Assembly: GCA_945869465.1 (NCBI GenBank)
Contig: CAMBPB010000012.1
Span: forward strand, 1 to 52,383
From: Prosthecobacter debontii
Lineage (GTDB): Bacteria > Verrucomicrobiota > Verrucomicrobiia > Verrucomicrobiales > Akkermansiaceae
Direction: 5' to 3'
DNA length: 52,383 nucleotides
Part shown: piece after piece, positions 1 to 8,972 of the stretch
Layout: every line of letters starts with the position of its first letter
How positions within the stretch are numbered: position 1 is the stretch's first letter
Translations under genes and position numbers: made by a program
The notes under the pieces: model-generated
The model's database searches: none
What the model saw: the letters and a program-made list of their open reading frames with translations, nothing else
Told to the model about the DNA's origin: nothing

Positions 1-1
1 G

Positions 2-367
<366 letters not shown>

Positions 368-425
368 GCCTGATGGATGGAGGTAGGCGGCTGCGGGGAG
401 GGTGGCTTTCCCTCGATCGAGGCGG

Positions 426-1310
426 TTATTTTCGATCGAGATTCGCCTCCAAATCCGCGGGGGTGACGGTCGAGGGAACTCCCTCGGCGGGCACCTCCGC
501 CTTGGCGGTCCAGAGGATGGCGTTGAGCACGAGCTTGCGTTGATCGTCATTGCCCCAGCCCTTGTGGAAATGGCCGCCGGTGAAACCGAAGCCGCGGCCG
601 CCGTCTTTGCGCTCGAAGGCCCAGGCCGTGGTCTGCGGTTTTTTCGCGGCGACTTCCGCGCGCACCGTGGGGTTGCCCGAGTGCGGGCCGTTATTGCGGG
701 ACATCGTGCTATCAGGGGCGATGGCGGCGAGCAGGTGAGTGAGCTTGCCTTTGGCCTCACCGGCGAAGCGCATGTGGAAATACCATTCGTCGTTGGTGGA
801 AAACGGTTTGACGCCCTGACTGACCGGGTGCTTGGGCAATTCCTTGAAATCGGCCACCCAATGCGGGTTGACGCTCCAATTGGCTTCGAAAAACCCGCCC
901 ATCCAGTCGAGCGCCTGGGGGCCGCCCTTGTCCGCCGGGAATTCGACGCCGTAATGCAGGCAGACCAAGCCGGCGCCTCGTTTCATTTCCTTATCGATCT
1001 GGGTGAGGTGATCGGCGGTGAGCATGCAATGACCGCCACCGCCGTCGCAATAGAACAGGATGCTGTCGGCCTTTCCGAGTTCCTCGGAGCTCGGCCATGC
1101 GGCGCTGAGGTGGGCGGTGCTGGTGATCGGTAGGCCGCTGGCATCGAGGCACTTCTTGAGCAGTAGCACGCCAGCGTTGTGTTCGTGTTGGCCGGGCCCG
1201 TGGGATGGACGTCCGGCAAGCAGCAGGACATTTTTTTTCGCGGGCTCTTCGGCAAACGCGGAGCAGAAGAGGGAGGCGACGAGGAGCGCAAGGCAGGGGA
1301 TTGGTTTCAT
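426..1310 (-). CDS. ThuA-domain secreted protein
   Basis: 294 residues, starting at ATG 1310, where a clear signal peptide begins (MKPIPCLALLVASLFCSAFA); upstream extension of the frame is not needed. The mature part begins NVLLLAGRPSHGPGQHEHN, typical of the ThuA / trehalose-utilisation family with a class I glutamine-amidotransferase-like fold. Later motifs include FYCDGGGGHCML, VCLHYGVEF and GFTGGHFHKGW. In verrucomicrobia and planctomycetes such proteins are exported and often sit among carbohydrate and sulfatase genes; the substrate is unknown. It is divergent from the dehydrogenase at 1561 across a 250-base gap, where no promoter was recognised with confidence. Confidence 0.88.
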   Translation of the reverse strand: MKPIPCLALLVASLFCSAFAEEPAKKNVLLLAGRPSHGPGQHEHNAGVLLLKKCLDASGLPITSTAHLSAAWPSSEELGKADSILFYCDGGGGHCMLTADHLTQIDKEMKRGAGLVCLHYGVEFPADKGGPQALDWMGGFFEANWSVNPHWVADFKELPKHPVSQGVKPFSTNDEWYFHMRFAGEAKGKLTHLLAAIAPDSTMSRNNGPHSGNPTVRAEVAAKKPQTTAWAFERKDGGRGFGFTGGHFHKGWGNDDQRKLVLNAILWTAKAEVPAEGVPSTVTPADLEANLDRK

Positions 1311-1560
1311 GGATGGAATGGGGTTGGTGGACTGCAAAACCTGGACTGTGGGAGCGGGCCACGTCAAGCTCCGGGGCGTCCGGCACATGAATCGCACCCA
1401 CCCATCCCACGCACCGGCTGCACCCGACAGCGGGCCGCATGAGTGCGGAAACTCTGGCAGAACCTGTCCGTTTGCGGGCAAAATAGCGCCAGGCGGAGGG
1501 CGGAATTTTTCGTAAAACTTTCTATTGCCGGGACGCGCGGGAGATTCTTAATCTGGCCAA

Positions 1561-2457
1561 GTGAAGAATTCAATCATAGGCTTTGTAGGGGTTGGGAGAA
1601 TGGGCGCGAACATGGCTCGGCGGCTGGCAGATCTGGGATACCGGATCGGAGCGGTGTATGACGCGCATGAGGCGTCCGCGGCGTCGCTGGCGCTGGAGCT
1701 GGGTTGTTTGCATGCGAAAACCCTGTCAGAAGTGACGGCGGCCTGTGGGGTCGTCTTCACGGTAGTGACGGATGACGACTCGATGCAGGGAATTTTTGCG
1801 GACGGCGGAGCCCTGCTCGAAGGAGCTGCCGGGCGGACATTCATCAATTGCGCGACGGTGAGCCCGGAGGCGCATGAGGCGGCGGCCGAGGCGGCGGCGC
1901 GGGCCGGGGCATCGACGCTTGCCGCGAGCATGGCATCGAGCATCACCCAGGCGCGGCAAGGCACGCTGTATCTGATGGTGGGGGGCGAGGCGGCGGTGTT
2001 CGAACGGATGAAACCGTTGCTTTCGGACCTTTCCAGTTCATTGCGTTATGTTGGCCCGGCCGGCCATGCGGCCAAGATCAAGGCGCTGGTGAACATGGTG
2101 ATGAACATCAACACCGCAGGACTCGCGGAGGGGCTGGGGCTCGGTGCGGCGCTGGGGGTGGATCTCCAGGTATTGAAAGAGATTTTCTCGCAGACGGGTG
2201 CGAATTCGCGCGTATTGGAAACCGATGGTGACGACATGATCACCCGCGAGCACGATTGTTATTTCTCCGCAGCGCACGCGGCGAAGGACAGTGGCATTGC
2301 CAATACCTTGGCGGGACAGGCCGGGGTTTCGGTGCCCTTGTCCCGTGCGGCCGAAATCCAATATCGCAAGATGATCGAACTTGGCCTCGGCGGTTTGGAC
2401 AAGTCAGGCATCGCCGAGCTGACGTTCCCCGCCCGTGCCGGACACCCCAACCTTTGA
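1561..2457 (+). CDS. 3-hydroxyisobutyrate dehydrogenase-family NAD(P)-dependent oxidoreductase
   Basis: 298 residues from a GTG start. A Rossmann dinucleotide site GFVGVGRMG lies at residues 7-15, followed by an NAD-binding domain and the all-helical C-terminal domain of beta-hydroxyacid dehydrogenases. The catalytic Lys is present (K172 in AAKIKALVN). The usual substrate motif near residue 122 (D-x-P-V-S-G-G in the family) is replaced by AASMASSITQARQGT, so the substrate is probably not hydroxyisobutyrate or tartronate semialdehyde. The stop is 6 bases before the hydrolase at 2464, so the two are likely cotranscribed. The start is not supported by a strong ribosome binding site. Confidence 0.88.
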   Translation: MKNSIIGFVGVGRMGANMARRLADLGYRIGAVYDAHEASAASLALELGCLHAKTLSEVTAACGVVFTVVTDDDSMQGIFADGGALLEGAAGRTFINCATVSPEAHEAAAEAAARAGASTLAASMASSITQARQGTLYLMVGGEAAVFERMKPLLSDLSSSLRYVGPAGHAAKIKALVNMVMNINTAGLAEGLGLGAALGVDLQVLKEIFSQTGANSRVLETDGDDMITREHDCYFSAAHAAKDSGIANTLAGQAGVSVPLSRAAEIQYRKMIELGLGGLDKSGIAELTFPARAGHPNL

Positions 2458-2463
2458 GAATCC

Positions 2464-3195
2464 ATGACCTCCAGTGTGATTAAAAACCCGTCCGGCGAGC
2501 GGATTGACCTGTCGTTTCATCCTGGCACCAACCGTGAAGCGTTGGTGATTTTCGGCCACGGGGTGACGGGGAACAAGGATCGTCCCCTGATGGTGGCGCT
2601 GGCGGAGGGATTGTCCGCGCGGGGATGGCCGTGCCTGCGGATTTCGTTCGCGGGCAATGGCGAATCCGACGGGCGCTTCGAGGAGTGTACCATCACCAAG
2701 GAAACCGCCGACCTGCAAGCCGTGCTCGGGGTGGTGCCGAACTGCGTGCGAGTGGCCTACGCGGGTCACAGCATGGGGGCGGCGGTGGGCGTTTTGACGG
2801 CGGCCAACGAGCGGCGGATCCGCGCGCTGATTTCGTTGGCCGGGATGGCGCGGACCGCGGATTTTGTGGAGCGGGAATTCGGCGATGTGGTGCCTGGCGT
2901 GGGTTGCATGTGGGAAGATGAAACCACGCCGCTTTCCGCAGGCTTTGTGGCGGATATGAAATCGATCGGCGAGGTCCTGCAGGCGGCGGCATCGGTGACC
3001 CAACCGTGGCTGCTGGTTCATGGTTCCGAGGATGACGTGGTGCCTGTTCAGGACGGTCATGACGCTTATGCCGCGGCGCGTGGTGAGAAACAATGGCTGG
3101 AGATCGAAGGGGCGGGGCATTCGTTCGATGAAACCAGCTATCTGAAAATCATCGATGCGATGGATGCCTGGCTTGCGGTGCATCTAGGGGCGTAG
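2464..3195 (+). CDS. Alpha/beta hydrolase (serine hydrolase)
   Basis: 243 residues. Hydrolase fold with an oxyanion-type FGHGVTG at 30-36, nucleophile elbow GHSMG (Ser103), acid D190/D191 in HGSEDDVVP, and His219 in GAGHSF: a complete Ser-Asp-His triad. No signal peptide, so cytoplasmic. It resembles small dienelactone-hydrolase/YqiA-like esterases; substrate unknown. It follows the dehydrogenase after 6 bases. It is convergent with alr, with about 54 bases between the stops. Confidence 0.87.
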   Translation: MTSSVIKNPSGERIDLSFHPGTNREALVIFGHGVTGNKDRPLMVALAEGLSARGWPCLRISFAGNGESDGRFEECTITKETADLQAVLGVVPNCVRVAYAGHSMGAAVGVLTAANERRIRALISLAGMARTADFVEREFGDVVPGVGCMWEDETTPLSAGFVADMKSIGEVLQAAASVTQPWLLVHGSEDDVVPVQDGHDAYAAARGEKQWLEIEGAGHSFDETSYLKIIDAMDAWLAVHLGA

Positions 3196-3249
3196 GAATG
3201 GCCTTGTGGGCCGGGTGCATGACACGAAGGCAAGGCGCGGCGAAACGTG

Positions 3250-4368
3250 TTATCCCCGGTCTCCCAGATAACACCTCACCACCCGCGGCGTGATGCCGGT
3301 GAAGATCTCCCAGACAATGGTGCCGGCCTTTTCCGCGATCACGGCCACCGGAATGTGAGGGCCGAACATTTCCACTTCGTCGCCTTCGATCACGTCGCCG
3401 GCTGCGGTCACATCGACCATGATCTGGTCCATGGTGACACGCCCGAGGATCGGACAATGGCACCCGTGCACGCAGACTTCGGCGCCTTGCCCGGAAACAT
3501 GCCGCGGATAGCCGTCGCCATAACCGATCCCGATGGTGGCCACGCGCGTCGGGCGGGTGGTGACGAACTGTCGGCCGTAGGACACCCCGTGGCCGGCGGG
3601 CAGCGTGCGCACGAGTGTCACGCGGGATTTCAGGGTCATGACGGTGGCGAGTTGGTCCTGAAAGTGGGGCAGCGGTGAAACCCCGTAAAGCATCAGCCCC
3701 GGCCGGGCGAGATTGCACGCCGTGCGGTCGTATCCGAGCAAGCCCGCGCTGTTGAGCAAGTGCCGCCACTTGAAGCGGGCGGGTCCGCCGAGTTGGTCGA
3801 GAATCGCGAGGTAGCGGGCGATCTGGGTGCGGGTGAATGCCTCGTCTTCATCCGCCGAGGGCAAATGCGAACCGATCCCCTCGATTTCGAGATGCGCCAG
3901 GGGCTCCAGCGCCGCCATGAGCCCGGGCAGTTGGTCCTGCAGGAATCCGCCGCGTCCCATGCCGGTATCCACCGCGATATGCACTTTGAGCCGCATGCCG
4001 GCGGCGCGGGCCAGGCGGTTGAAATGTTCCGCTTCTGCCAGTGAGGAAAGGCAAGGCGTCCAGTCCCGGGCGACGATTTCCTCGCGCTCGCCAGCCCATG
4101 TGGGTCCTAACAAATAGATCCGGGTTGCCACTCCCGCATGGCGGATCCGGCGGGCCTCCGCCACATTAGCGACCCCCAAAAACACGATGTCTTCCGCGGC
4201 CAAAGCCTTGGCCACTGCCTCCAGCCCGTGTCCGTAGGCTCCGGCCTTGACCACCGCCATCACCTCTCCGCCACAGGCCGCACGGGCCACTTTGAGGTTT
4301 TTCCTCAACGCAGCAAGATCGACTTCCACCCATGCGCGAGGCGGCGAAACTGGAAACGAATCGTTCAC
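3250..4368 (-). CDS. alr: Alanine racemase
   Basis: 372 residues, the usual length. Interconverts L- and D-alanine with PLP to supply D-Ala for peptidoglycan. The PLP lysine is K41 in VVKAGAYGHG; most family members have Asn or Asp where this one has Gly (KAGAYGHG). The second catalytic residue is the Tyr of GHGVSYGRQF near residue 265. Other family blocks: HIAVDTGMGRGGF, RPGLMLYG, GIGYGDGYPR and RVTMDQIMVDV. The gene is divergent from the tricorn-like protease gene. Confidence 0.95.
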   Translation of the reverse strand: MNDSFPVSPPRAWVEVDLAALRKNLKVARAACGGEVMAVVKAGAYGHGLEAVAKALAAEDIVFLGVANVAEARRIRHAGVATRIYLLGPTWAGEREEIVARDWTPCLSSLAEAEHFNRLARAAGMRLKVHIAVDTGMGRGGFLQDQLPGLMAALEPLAHLEIEGIGSHLPSADEDEAFTRTQIARYLAILDQLGGPARFKWRHLLNSAGLLGYDRTACNLARPGLMLYGVSPLPHFQDQLATVMTLKSRVTLVRTLPAGHGVSYGRQFVTTRPTRVATIGIGYGDGYPRHVSGQGAEVCVHGCHCPILGRVTMDQIMVDVTAAGDVIEGDEVEMFGPHIPVAVIAEKAGTIVWEIFTGITPRVVRCYLGDRG

Positions 4369-4673
4369 GCGCCGAGACTAATTCTCCGCACGAGACTGGC
4401 AAGCACTGGCGTTCCAGGATGCCCCAAGCCGACACCTCAAATGGGATTGCTGAGCGAAACGCTGAGGCGCGGAGGTCGCGGAGGTCGCAGAGGGGACGCT
4501 GGATTGCAACGGATTGCTGCGGGAGCAGGTTGAATTCGTGCGGTTGCACTCATTCACGAAATCCGAAATCCACTCAGCGCAGCTCACCGCGAACCTCCGC
4601 ATCTCGATTCTCGATTCTCATTCTACCGGATTTCCCCTTGCCCAAGCCGTCCCCTCCCGCTTGTTTCCCATTC
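4369..4673. other. Divergent intergenic region with short 9-base repeat
   Basis: 305 bases between alr (-) and the protease (+); both promoters should lie here, but no confident -35/-10 pair was recognised. One open frame crosses it (from 4332) but its product is basic, low-complexity and unlike a real N-terminus, whereas a signal peptide begins at 4674. Positions 4468-4494 hold a 9-base tandem repeat. Confidence 0.6.
4468..4494. repeat. Tandem 9-base repeat (3 units)
   Basis: CGCGGAGGT twice, then CGCAGAGGG, preceded by related purine-rich words (CGCTGAGG at 4460-4467). It looks like a decayed member of a dispersed intergenic repeat rather than a binding site, though an operator cannot be excluded. 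Confidence 0.6.
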
Positions 4674-7600
4674 ATGCATTCGCGGATTTTCGCATGCTTC
4701 CTGATGGCGCTGCCGGTCGCCACCGGCAGCGGGTTTGCGGACTGCCCGGAGGATGCGGTGCCGCTGCATCTGGTCTCCGCCCCGGCGCTTTCCCCGGATG
4801 GGAAATCCATGGTTTTCGAATGGATCGACGATCTCTGGACGGCCCCGAGCCATGGCGGCGAAGCGAGACGCGTGTTCCGGCATCCTGCCCGCGACTTCCG
4901 CCCGCGTTTCAGCCCGGATGGCAAACGCATCGTCTTTGCCTCGGAGCGGAGTGGCTCGAGCCAGGTTTTTTCTATCGATCTAACCGGAGGCGAGGCCGTC
5001 CGGCACACCCATCATACGGAAGGCAACGAACTCGAATGCCTCTCGCCGGATGGCACCCGCGCGCTGGTCAGTGGAATCCGCGAGCGCTCCGGATACCAGG
5101 CCAAGCGGCTGCTGGTGGTCGATCTAACGGGTGATCATTGCGAGCGCCGGTTGTTCGATGCCACGGCCGCTTCCGCCGCGTGGTCGCCTGATGGTTCCCG
5201 GGTGCTCTTCTGCCGCGGCGGCGAGTCAGCCGAACGCAAGGCATACCGAGGTTCCAACGCCTCGCAGATCTGGCTCTATCACATCAAGACCCGCGCCTTC
5301 CAATGCAAGGTCGCCGGGGAGTCCGAAGCGCGTTCTCCAATGTGGCTGCCCGATGGCAGTGGTTTTTACTTCGTCTCCAACCAAAGCGGCACCGCCAATC
5401 TGTGGCTGCAAAAGGACGCTGCCGCGCCGCTTGCAGTGACCACCCATGAGGGCGAGGGCGTGATCGCGCCCGATCTATCGGCGGACGGATCGACGCTGGT
5501 CTTCTGCCGAGGTTTTGAGGTGTTGCGCTTTCGTCCGGGAATCGACCGGGAGCCCGTGCCACTCGAACTGTGGACGCGCGAATCGCTTCCTGACGTGACA
5601 AGCGAGACGAGGCAAGTGACCGGCGCCCGCAGCGCGGATTTCACCAACGACCTCAAACAGCTCGTCTTCGCCGCAGCGGGCGACCTCTGGTGGATCGAGG
5701 CGGCGGGCAAGGCACCAGTCCGGCTAACCGAAACGCCGGCGGCGGAAGACGAGCTGCGGTTCTCTTCTAACGGCGAGTGGCTCTACTTCCTGCGCGACGA
5801 CGGCCTCGCGGCCAACTATTTCCGCGCCCGCCTGGAACACGGAACCCTGCGCGACGAAACTCCCGTCACTCGAGGAATGCGCTCAAAACGCCGCTTCAAA
5901 CCGAGCCCGGACGGTTGGCAAATCGCCTGGGTGGAAGGCACCGGCGACGTGTTCACCGCAATGGCGGACGGGACCAATCCCCGCTGCGTCTATCGATGCT
6001 GGGATCCCCCGACCTTCGATTGGTCGCCCGACGGCCGCTGGCTGGCGCTCGCCGCGGAAGATCGGGATTCAAACCGCGATATCCGGCTGGCCGCCACCGA
6101 CGGCAGGAGAGAGGCGGTCGATCTAACCAGAAGCCGCGGTTTCAAAGGCTCACCGCAATGGTCGCCGGACGGGCGGTGGCTGGTGTTTACCGCCCAACGG
6201 GACGGGACGGGAGGATCGCGGCTGTGGCGTGTCGATTTCGGAAAAGGCGGCCTGCCGCCCGATCTATCCGACGAAGCGGTGCATCAGTTAGGCGATCATG
6301 CGGAGATGGTATCCACCGGTGATATCGAACCCATCCGGGTGGTGTGGGCGGCGGATTCGAAATCGCTGTGGTTCCAGAACCGGATCCCGTCGTCGGAAAA
6401 GCTTCATTCGGTCGAGTTGAACGGCAGCGGCCCGCGCACCTTGGCGGAGCAACGGGGCGTGCCGCTTCGAGTGGCGTCTAACGGGGCGCTGTTGTGGCGG
6501 GTGGCGCACACGCCGGAGGTTCTAACGAAAAGTGGAAGCGTTCGTTTTCCGATTTCTATCAGCGTAACCCGTCCGCGTGAGGAGGTGCTCACGCTGGCGT
6601 TCCGGCGCATCTGGCGGACGCTCGGCGAGAACTTCCACGATGCCACAATGAACGGCACCGATTGGGAATCCCTGCGGTTGAAATACGAACGCGCGGCGGC
6701 GACGGCGAGGGATTCGCGGCAGTTCGCGCGGATCGTCCGGGCACTTCTGGGCGAGTTAAACGCCTCGCATCTGGGATTCCAGCCGGAGCCCTGGCCGGAG
6801 GAGATTTCCACTCCATCCAATGAGTTGGCCACCGCCCACCCCGGCTGGATGTTCGGCGACGATGAGCGGGCGGACGCTCCGCTGCGGATCGAACGCGTGA
6901 TTCCCGGATCGCCGGCCGCCATGCTGCCGGCTGCGCCACTGGCAGGCGACACCGTGGTTCGGATCGCGGGGGAGACGGTTACCAACGGAACTCCCGTGCA
7001 CCGGTTTTTCAACGGCGCGGAAAACCGGCCGCTGCCGGTGGTCCTGCGCGCCCCGGACGGCCGCGAGCGGGTGATTGAACTGCGCTGCATTTCCTATCGA
7101 AAAGCCAGGTCGCTGGATCGGTTAAACCAGGCGTCGATCGCCCGCGCGCGGGTGGCGGATGCGAACCCGCAAGCCACCTGGCTCGCGGTGCCGAACATGA
7201 AACCGGAAACCCTGGCAGATCTCGAACTCAGGATCTATCAGGCATCGCTGACGTCCGGAGGGCTGATACTCGATCTGCGGAACAACCGGGGCGGGCGCGA
7301 GGCAGACCGCATGCTCGGATGGTTCAGCCAACCCGTTCATTCGTTCACGGTGCCGCGCGGCGGACCGTCCGGCTATCCGATCAATCGCCGCCCGGGCGTG
7401 GCATGGAGCAAGCCGCTCGTGATACTCTGCAATCAGCACACCTTTTCCAACGCCGAGATTTTCTGCCATGCGGTGAAACACCAGCAGCGGGCTCCGCTGG
7501 TCGGCAGCACCACCGCGGGCGGCGTGATTTCCGCGGTCGAGGTGGAGATTCCGGATGCGGGTGAACTGCAAGTCCCGTTCCGCGGATGGTTCCAGGCCGG

Positions 7601-7727
7601 CACCGGAAAAAACCTCGAATCGAATGGTGCCACGCCGGACCATGCGGCCGATCTAACGCCTGCGGATGAGGATGCCGGGCGCGATCCGCAGTTGGACAAG
7701 GCCTTGCAAGTGCTCGATGAAATGTGA
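4674..7727 (+). CDS. Secreted tricorn-like S41 peptidase with PD40 propeller and PDZ domain
   Basis: 1017 residues from ATG 4674, chosen because a signal peptide (MHSRIFACFLMALPVATG) starts there. The N-terminal ~600 residues contain many PD40/WD-like blades (FSPDGKRIVFAS, WSPDGSRVLFC, WSPDGRWLALAA, WSPDGRWLVFTA), predicting one or two beta-propellers as in archaeal tricorn protease. A helical C1-like region follows, then a PDZ domain (IERVIPGSPAAMLP), then an S41 core (GLILDLRNNRGGREAD) with the likely nucleophile Ser in TFSNAEIF and the TTAGGVI segment. It probably degrades peptides in the periplasm or outside the cell. No partner gene is adjacent. Confidence 0.9.
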   Translation: MHSRIFACFLMALPVATGSGFADCPEDAVPLHLVSAPALSPDGKSMVFEWIDDLWTAPSHGGEARRVFRHPARDFRPRFSPDGKRIVFASERSGSSQVFSIDLTGGEAVRHTHHTEGNELECLSPDGTRALVSGIRERSGYQAKRLLVVDLTGDHCERRLFDATAASAAWSPDGSRVLFCRGGESAERKAYRGSNASQIWLYHIKTRAFQCKVAGESEARSPMWLPDGSGFYFVSNQSGTANLWLQKDAAAPLAVTTHEGEGVIAPDLSADGSTLVFCRGFEVLRFRPGIDREPVPLELWTRESLPDVTSETRQVTGARSADFTNDLKQLVFAAAGDLWWIEAAGKAPVRLTETPAAEDELRFSSNGEWLYFLRDDGLAANYFRARLEHGTLRDETPVTRGMRSKRRFKPSPDGWQIAWVEGTGDVFTAMADGTNPRCVYRCWDPPTFDWSPDGRWLALAAEDRDSNRDIRLAATDGRREAVDLTRSRGFKGSPQWSPDGRWLVFTAQRDGTGGSRLWRVDFGKGGLPPDLSDEAVHQLGDHAEMVSTGDIEPIRVVWAADSKSLWFQNRIPSSEKLHSVELNGSGPRTLAEQRGVPLRVASNGALLWRVAHTPEVLTKSGSVRFPISISVTRPREEVLTLAFRRIWRTLGENFHDATMNGTDWESLRLKYERAAATARDSRQFARIVRALLGELNASHLGFQPEPWPEEISTPSNELATAHPGWMFGDDERADAPLRIERVIPGSPAAMLPAAPLAGDTVVRIAGETVTNGTPVHRFFNGAENRPLPVVLRAPDGRERVIELRCISYRKARSLDRLNQASIARARVADANPQATWLAVPNMKPETLADLELRIYQASLTSGGLILDLRNNRGGREADRMLGWFSQPVHSFTVPRGGPSGYPINRRPGVAWSKPLVILCNQHTFSNAEIFCHAVKHQQRAPLVGSTTAGGVISAVEVEIPDAGELQVPFRGWFQAGTGKNLESNGATPDHAADLTPADEDAGRDPQLDKALQVLDEM

Positions 7728-8004
7728 CGCCGCGCCCCGTGCGACGTGGGCCCGGTTGCTGCCTTGCCAGGGCGGAAAAGCATTTGGCACTGAGCCATGG
7801 CGAAGGGCAGGGACCGATCTCCGCAACGGTCCGGCGCATGAAGAGCGAATGACGCTGCGAATGACTGGATCTACCGAGGTTTTCATTCTCCATGCATTCA
7901 CGCCCCATGCTCGCGGACCGCCCGGAGAATCGATCCCTGCCTGCTGGCAGGTAGGGCCGGGCGGCCTCGCCCTGCCCACTTCCCCCCCCCCCGAGGGTCT
8001 GAGA
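7728..8004. other. Intergenic region between convergent genes
   Basis: 277 bases between the protease stop and the stop of the lipoprotein gene on the other strand. No credible ORF was found. It contains several self-complementary segments, including CTGCCUU/GAAGGGCAG-type pairing around 7762-7810, and a REP-like palindrome at 7936-7979. A nine-base C run lies at about 7983-7991. Confidence 0.5.
7936..7979. repeat. REP-like palindromic unit
   Basis: CCTGCC-TGCT-GGCAGG (7936-7951) is a perfect 6-bp hairpin. It is followed immediately by an imperfect larger palindrome, GGTAGGGC ... GCCCTGCC, with GGCC/GGCC inside. The position between convergent gene ends suits a REP-type element or a bidirectional terminator without a T tract. 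Confidence 0.45.
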
Positions 8005-8946
8005 TTATGGCAGATTGCGGATTTTTTTCTGCTCGGCAATCCACGCGCGGTCGTTGTCAGACAGCTTGTCCTCCGCGGTGCGGGAGCGTGTGCCATCGGG
8101 TTCTATCAGAGTGAGCGTTCCATTCGAATAGGCGGTGAGTTTGGCAAACACCTTGCGCTCGTTGCGGTCCTGCCATTCGCGGTAGCCTTTCTTCTCCAGG
8201 CCGGAGCGCCAGGTCTTCCAGGCATTTGCGGAAACCGCCTCGCCTTGTTTGATAAGGCCCCAGAAATATTCGGCGTCCCCGCGCTTGTAGCCGCGGTAGC
8301 GCCCGATCACCTCGCCGCTTGGATTGAGCATCAGAACTGACGGATGACCGAGCACCTTGTATTGGTTTTTCATGCGTGCGACGTAGGTCCGGATGTCCAC
8401 CAAGCGCGTTTCCTTCTCATCGAGGGTTAGATCCGGGTTTGGGTCCTGGACATGTGCATCGACGCGCAGGCGGATGAGTTTTTCCGCCGCCCATTTTTCG
8501 AAGTCCGGGTTGGAAAAAAGCTCTTGGGCGAGGGCCGTGCACATTGGGCTGCGGGCGGAGTCGGTGAACCAGATGAGCAGCGGCTTGCCTTCGCGGGCGG
8601 CCCGTTGTTTGGCGATGGTCTCGCTTTCCTCCCAAGGGCCGCGCCGCTTGGGCGCGGCGAGCAGGGTCGAGAGTTCGGGTAGCTTGGCCTCCGGGTTGTC
8701 GGGATCGGTGAAGACAATTTCCTCCTCCGGGGTGAGGTTGAGAGGAGCGGCCGGGCCAACGGCATTGCCGCCCGGGGTGACCGGAGTGCCGGCATCCGAA
8801 GTTTTGGCCCGGAGCTGGGGCGGGATTCCCGAGGGACCGAAGGAATTGGGCTCATCCGCGGGTTTGTCCTTGCCGCCGATGCCAAGTTTGGCGCAGGAGC
8901 TGAGGGCGATGGCGCAAGCAAGGAACCATGGAAAAAGACGACGCAT
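8005..8946 (-). CDS. Lipoprotein with thioredoxin-like fold lacking the CXXC pair
   Basis: 313 residues from ATG 8946. The N-terminus MRRLFPWFLACAIALSSC is a lipoprotein signal with lipobox LSSC (Cys18), so it is membrane-anchored; an upstream ATG at 8976 would only lengthen it and overlap the previous gene. A Pro/Gly-rich linker leads to a thioredoxin-like domain: LLIWFTDSARSPMC, NPDFEKWAAEKLIRLRVDAH, and the cis-Pro segment VLGHPSVLMLNPSG. Only one Cys remains at the active-site position, so disulfide chemistry is doubtful. The C-terminal ~70 residues resemble SHD1-like sequence (GTLTLIEPDGTRSRTAEDKLSDNDRAWI begins such a pattern). It follows the HhH/zinc-ribbon gene by 26 bases and is probably in one operon with it. 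Confidence 0.8.
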   Translation of the reverse strand: MRRLFPWFLACAIALSSCAKLGIGGKDKPADEPNSFGPSGIPPQLRAKTSDAGTPVTPGGNAVGPAAPLNLTPEEEIVFTDPDNPEAKLPELSTLLAAPKRRGPWEESETIAKQRAAREGKPLLIWFTDSARSPMCTALAQELFSNPDFEKWAAEKLIRLRVDAHVQDPNPDLTLDEKETRLVDIRTYVARMKNQYKVLGHPSVLMLNPSGEVIGRYRGYKRGDAEYFWGLIKQGEAVSANAWKTWRSGLEKKGYREWQDRNERKVFAKLTAYSNGTLTLIEPDGTRSRTAEDKLSDNDRAWIAEQKKIRNLP

Positions 8947-8972
8947 GGGAAAATCACAAGGGAAGCCGTGCT

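Noticed and set aside
402..1133. 243-codon ORF on the plus strand over the ThuA gene
   Set aside because: The ThuA frame on the minus strand has a signal peptide and family motifs; the plus-strand product does not.
4332..4673. N-terminal extension of the tricorn-like protease
   Set aside because: It overlaps alr, is basic and low-complexity, and would bury the signal peptide that starts at 4674.
7728..7840. Candidate small SRP RNA on the minus strand, because AAGGCAGCAACC resembles the conserved SRP GGAAGGNAGCAGCC core
   Set aside because: The tetraloop is GCAA rather than GGAA, the required UCAGG on the 5' side is missing, and the ends do not pair into the expected rod.
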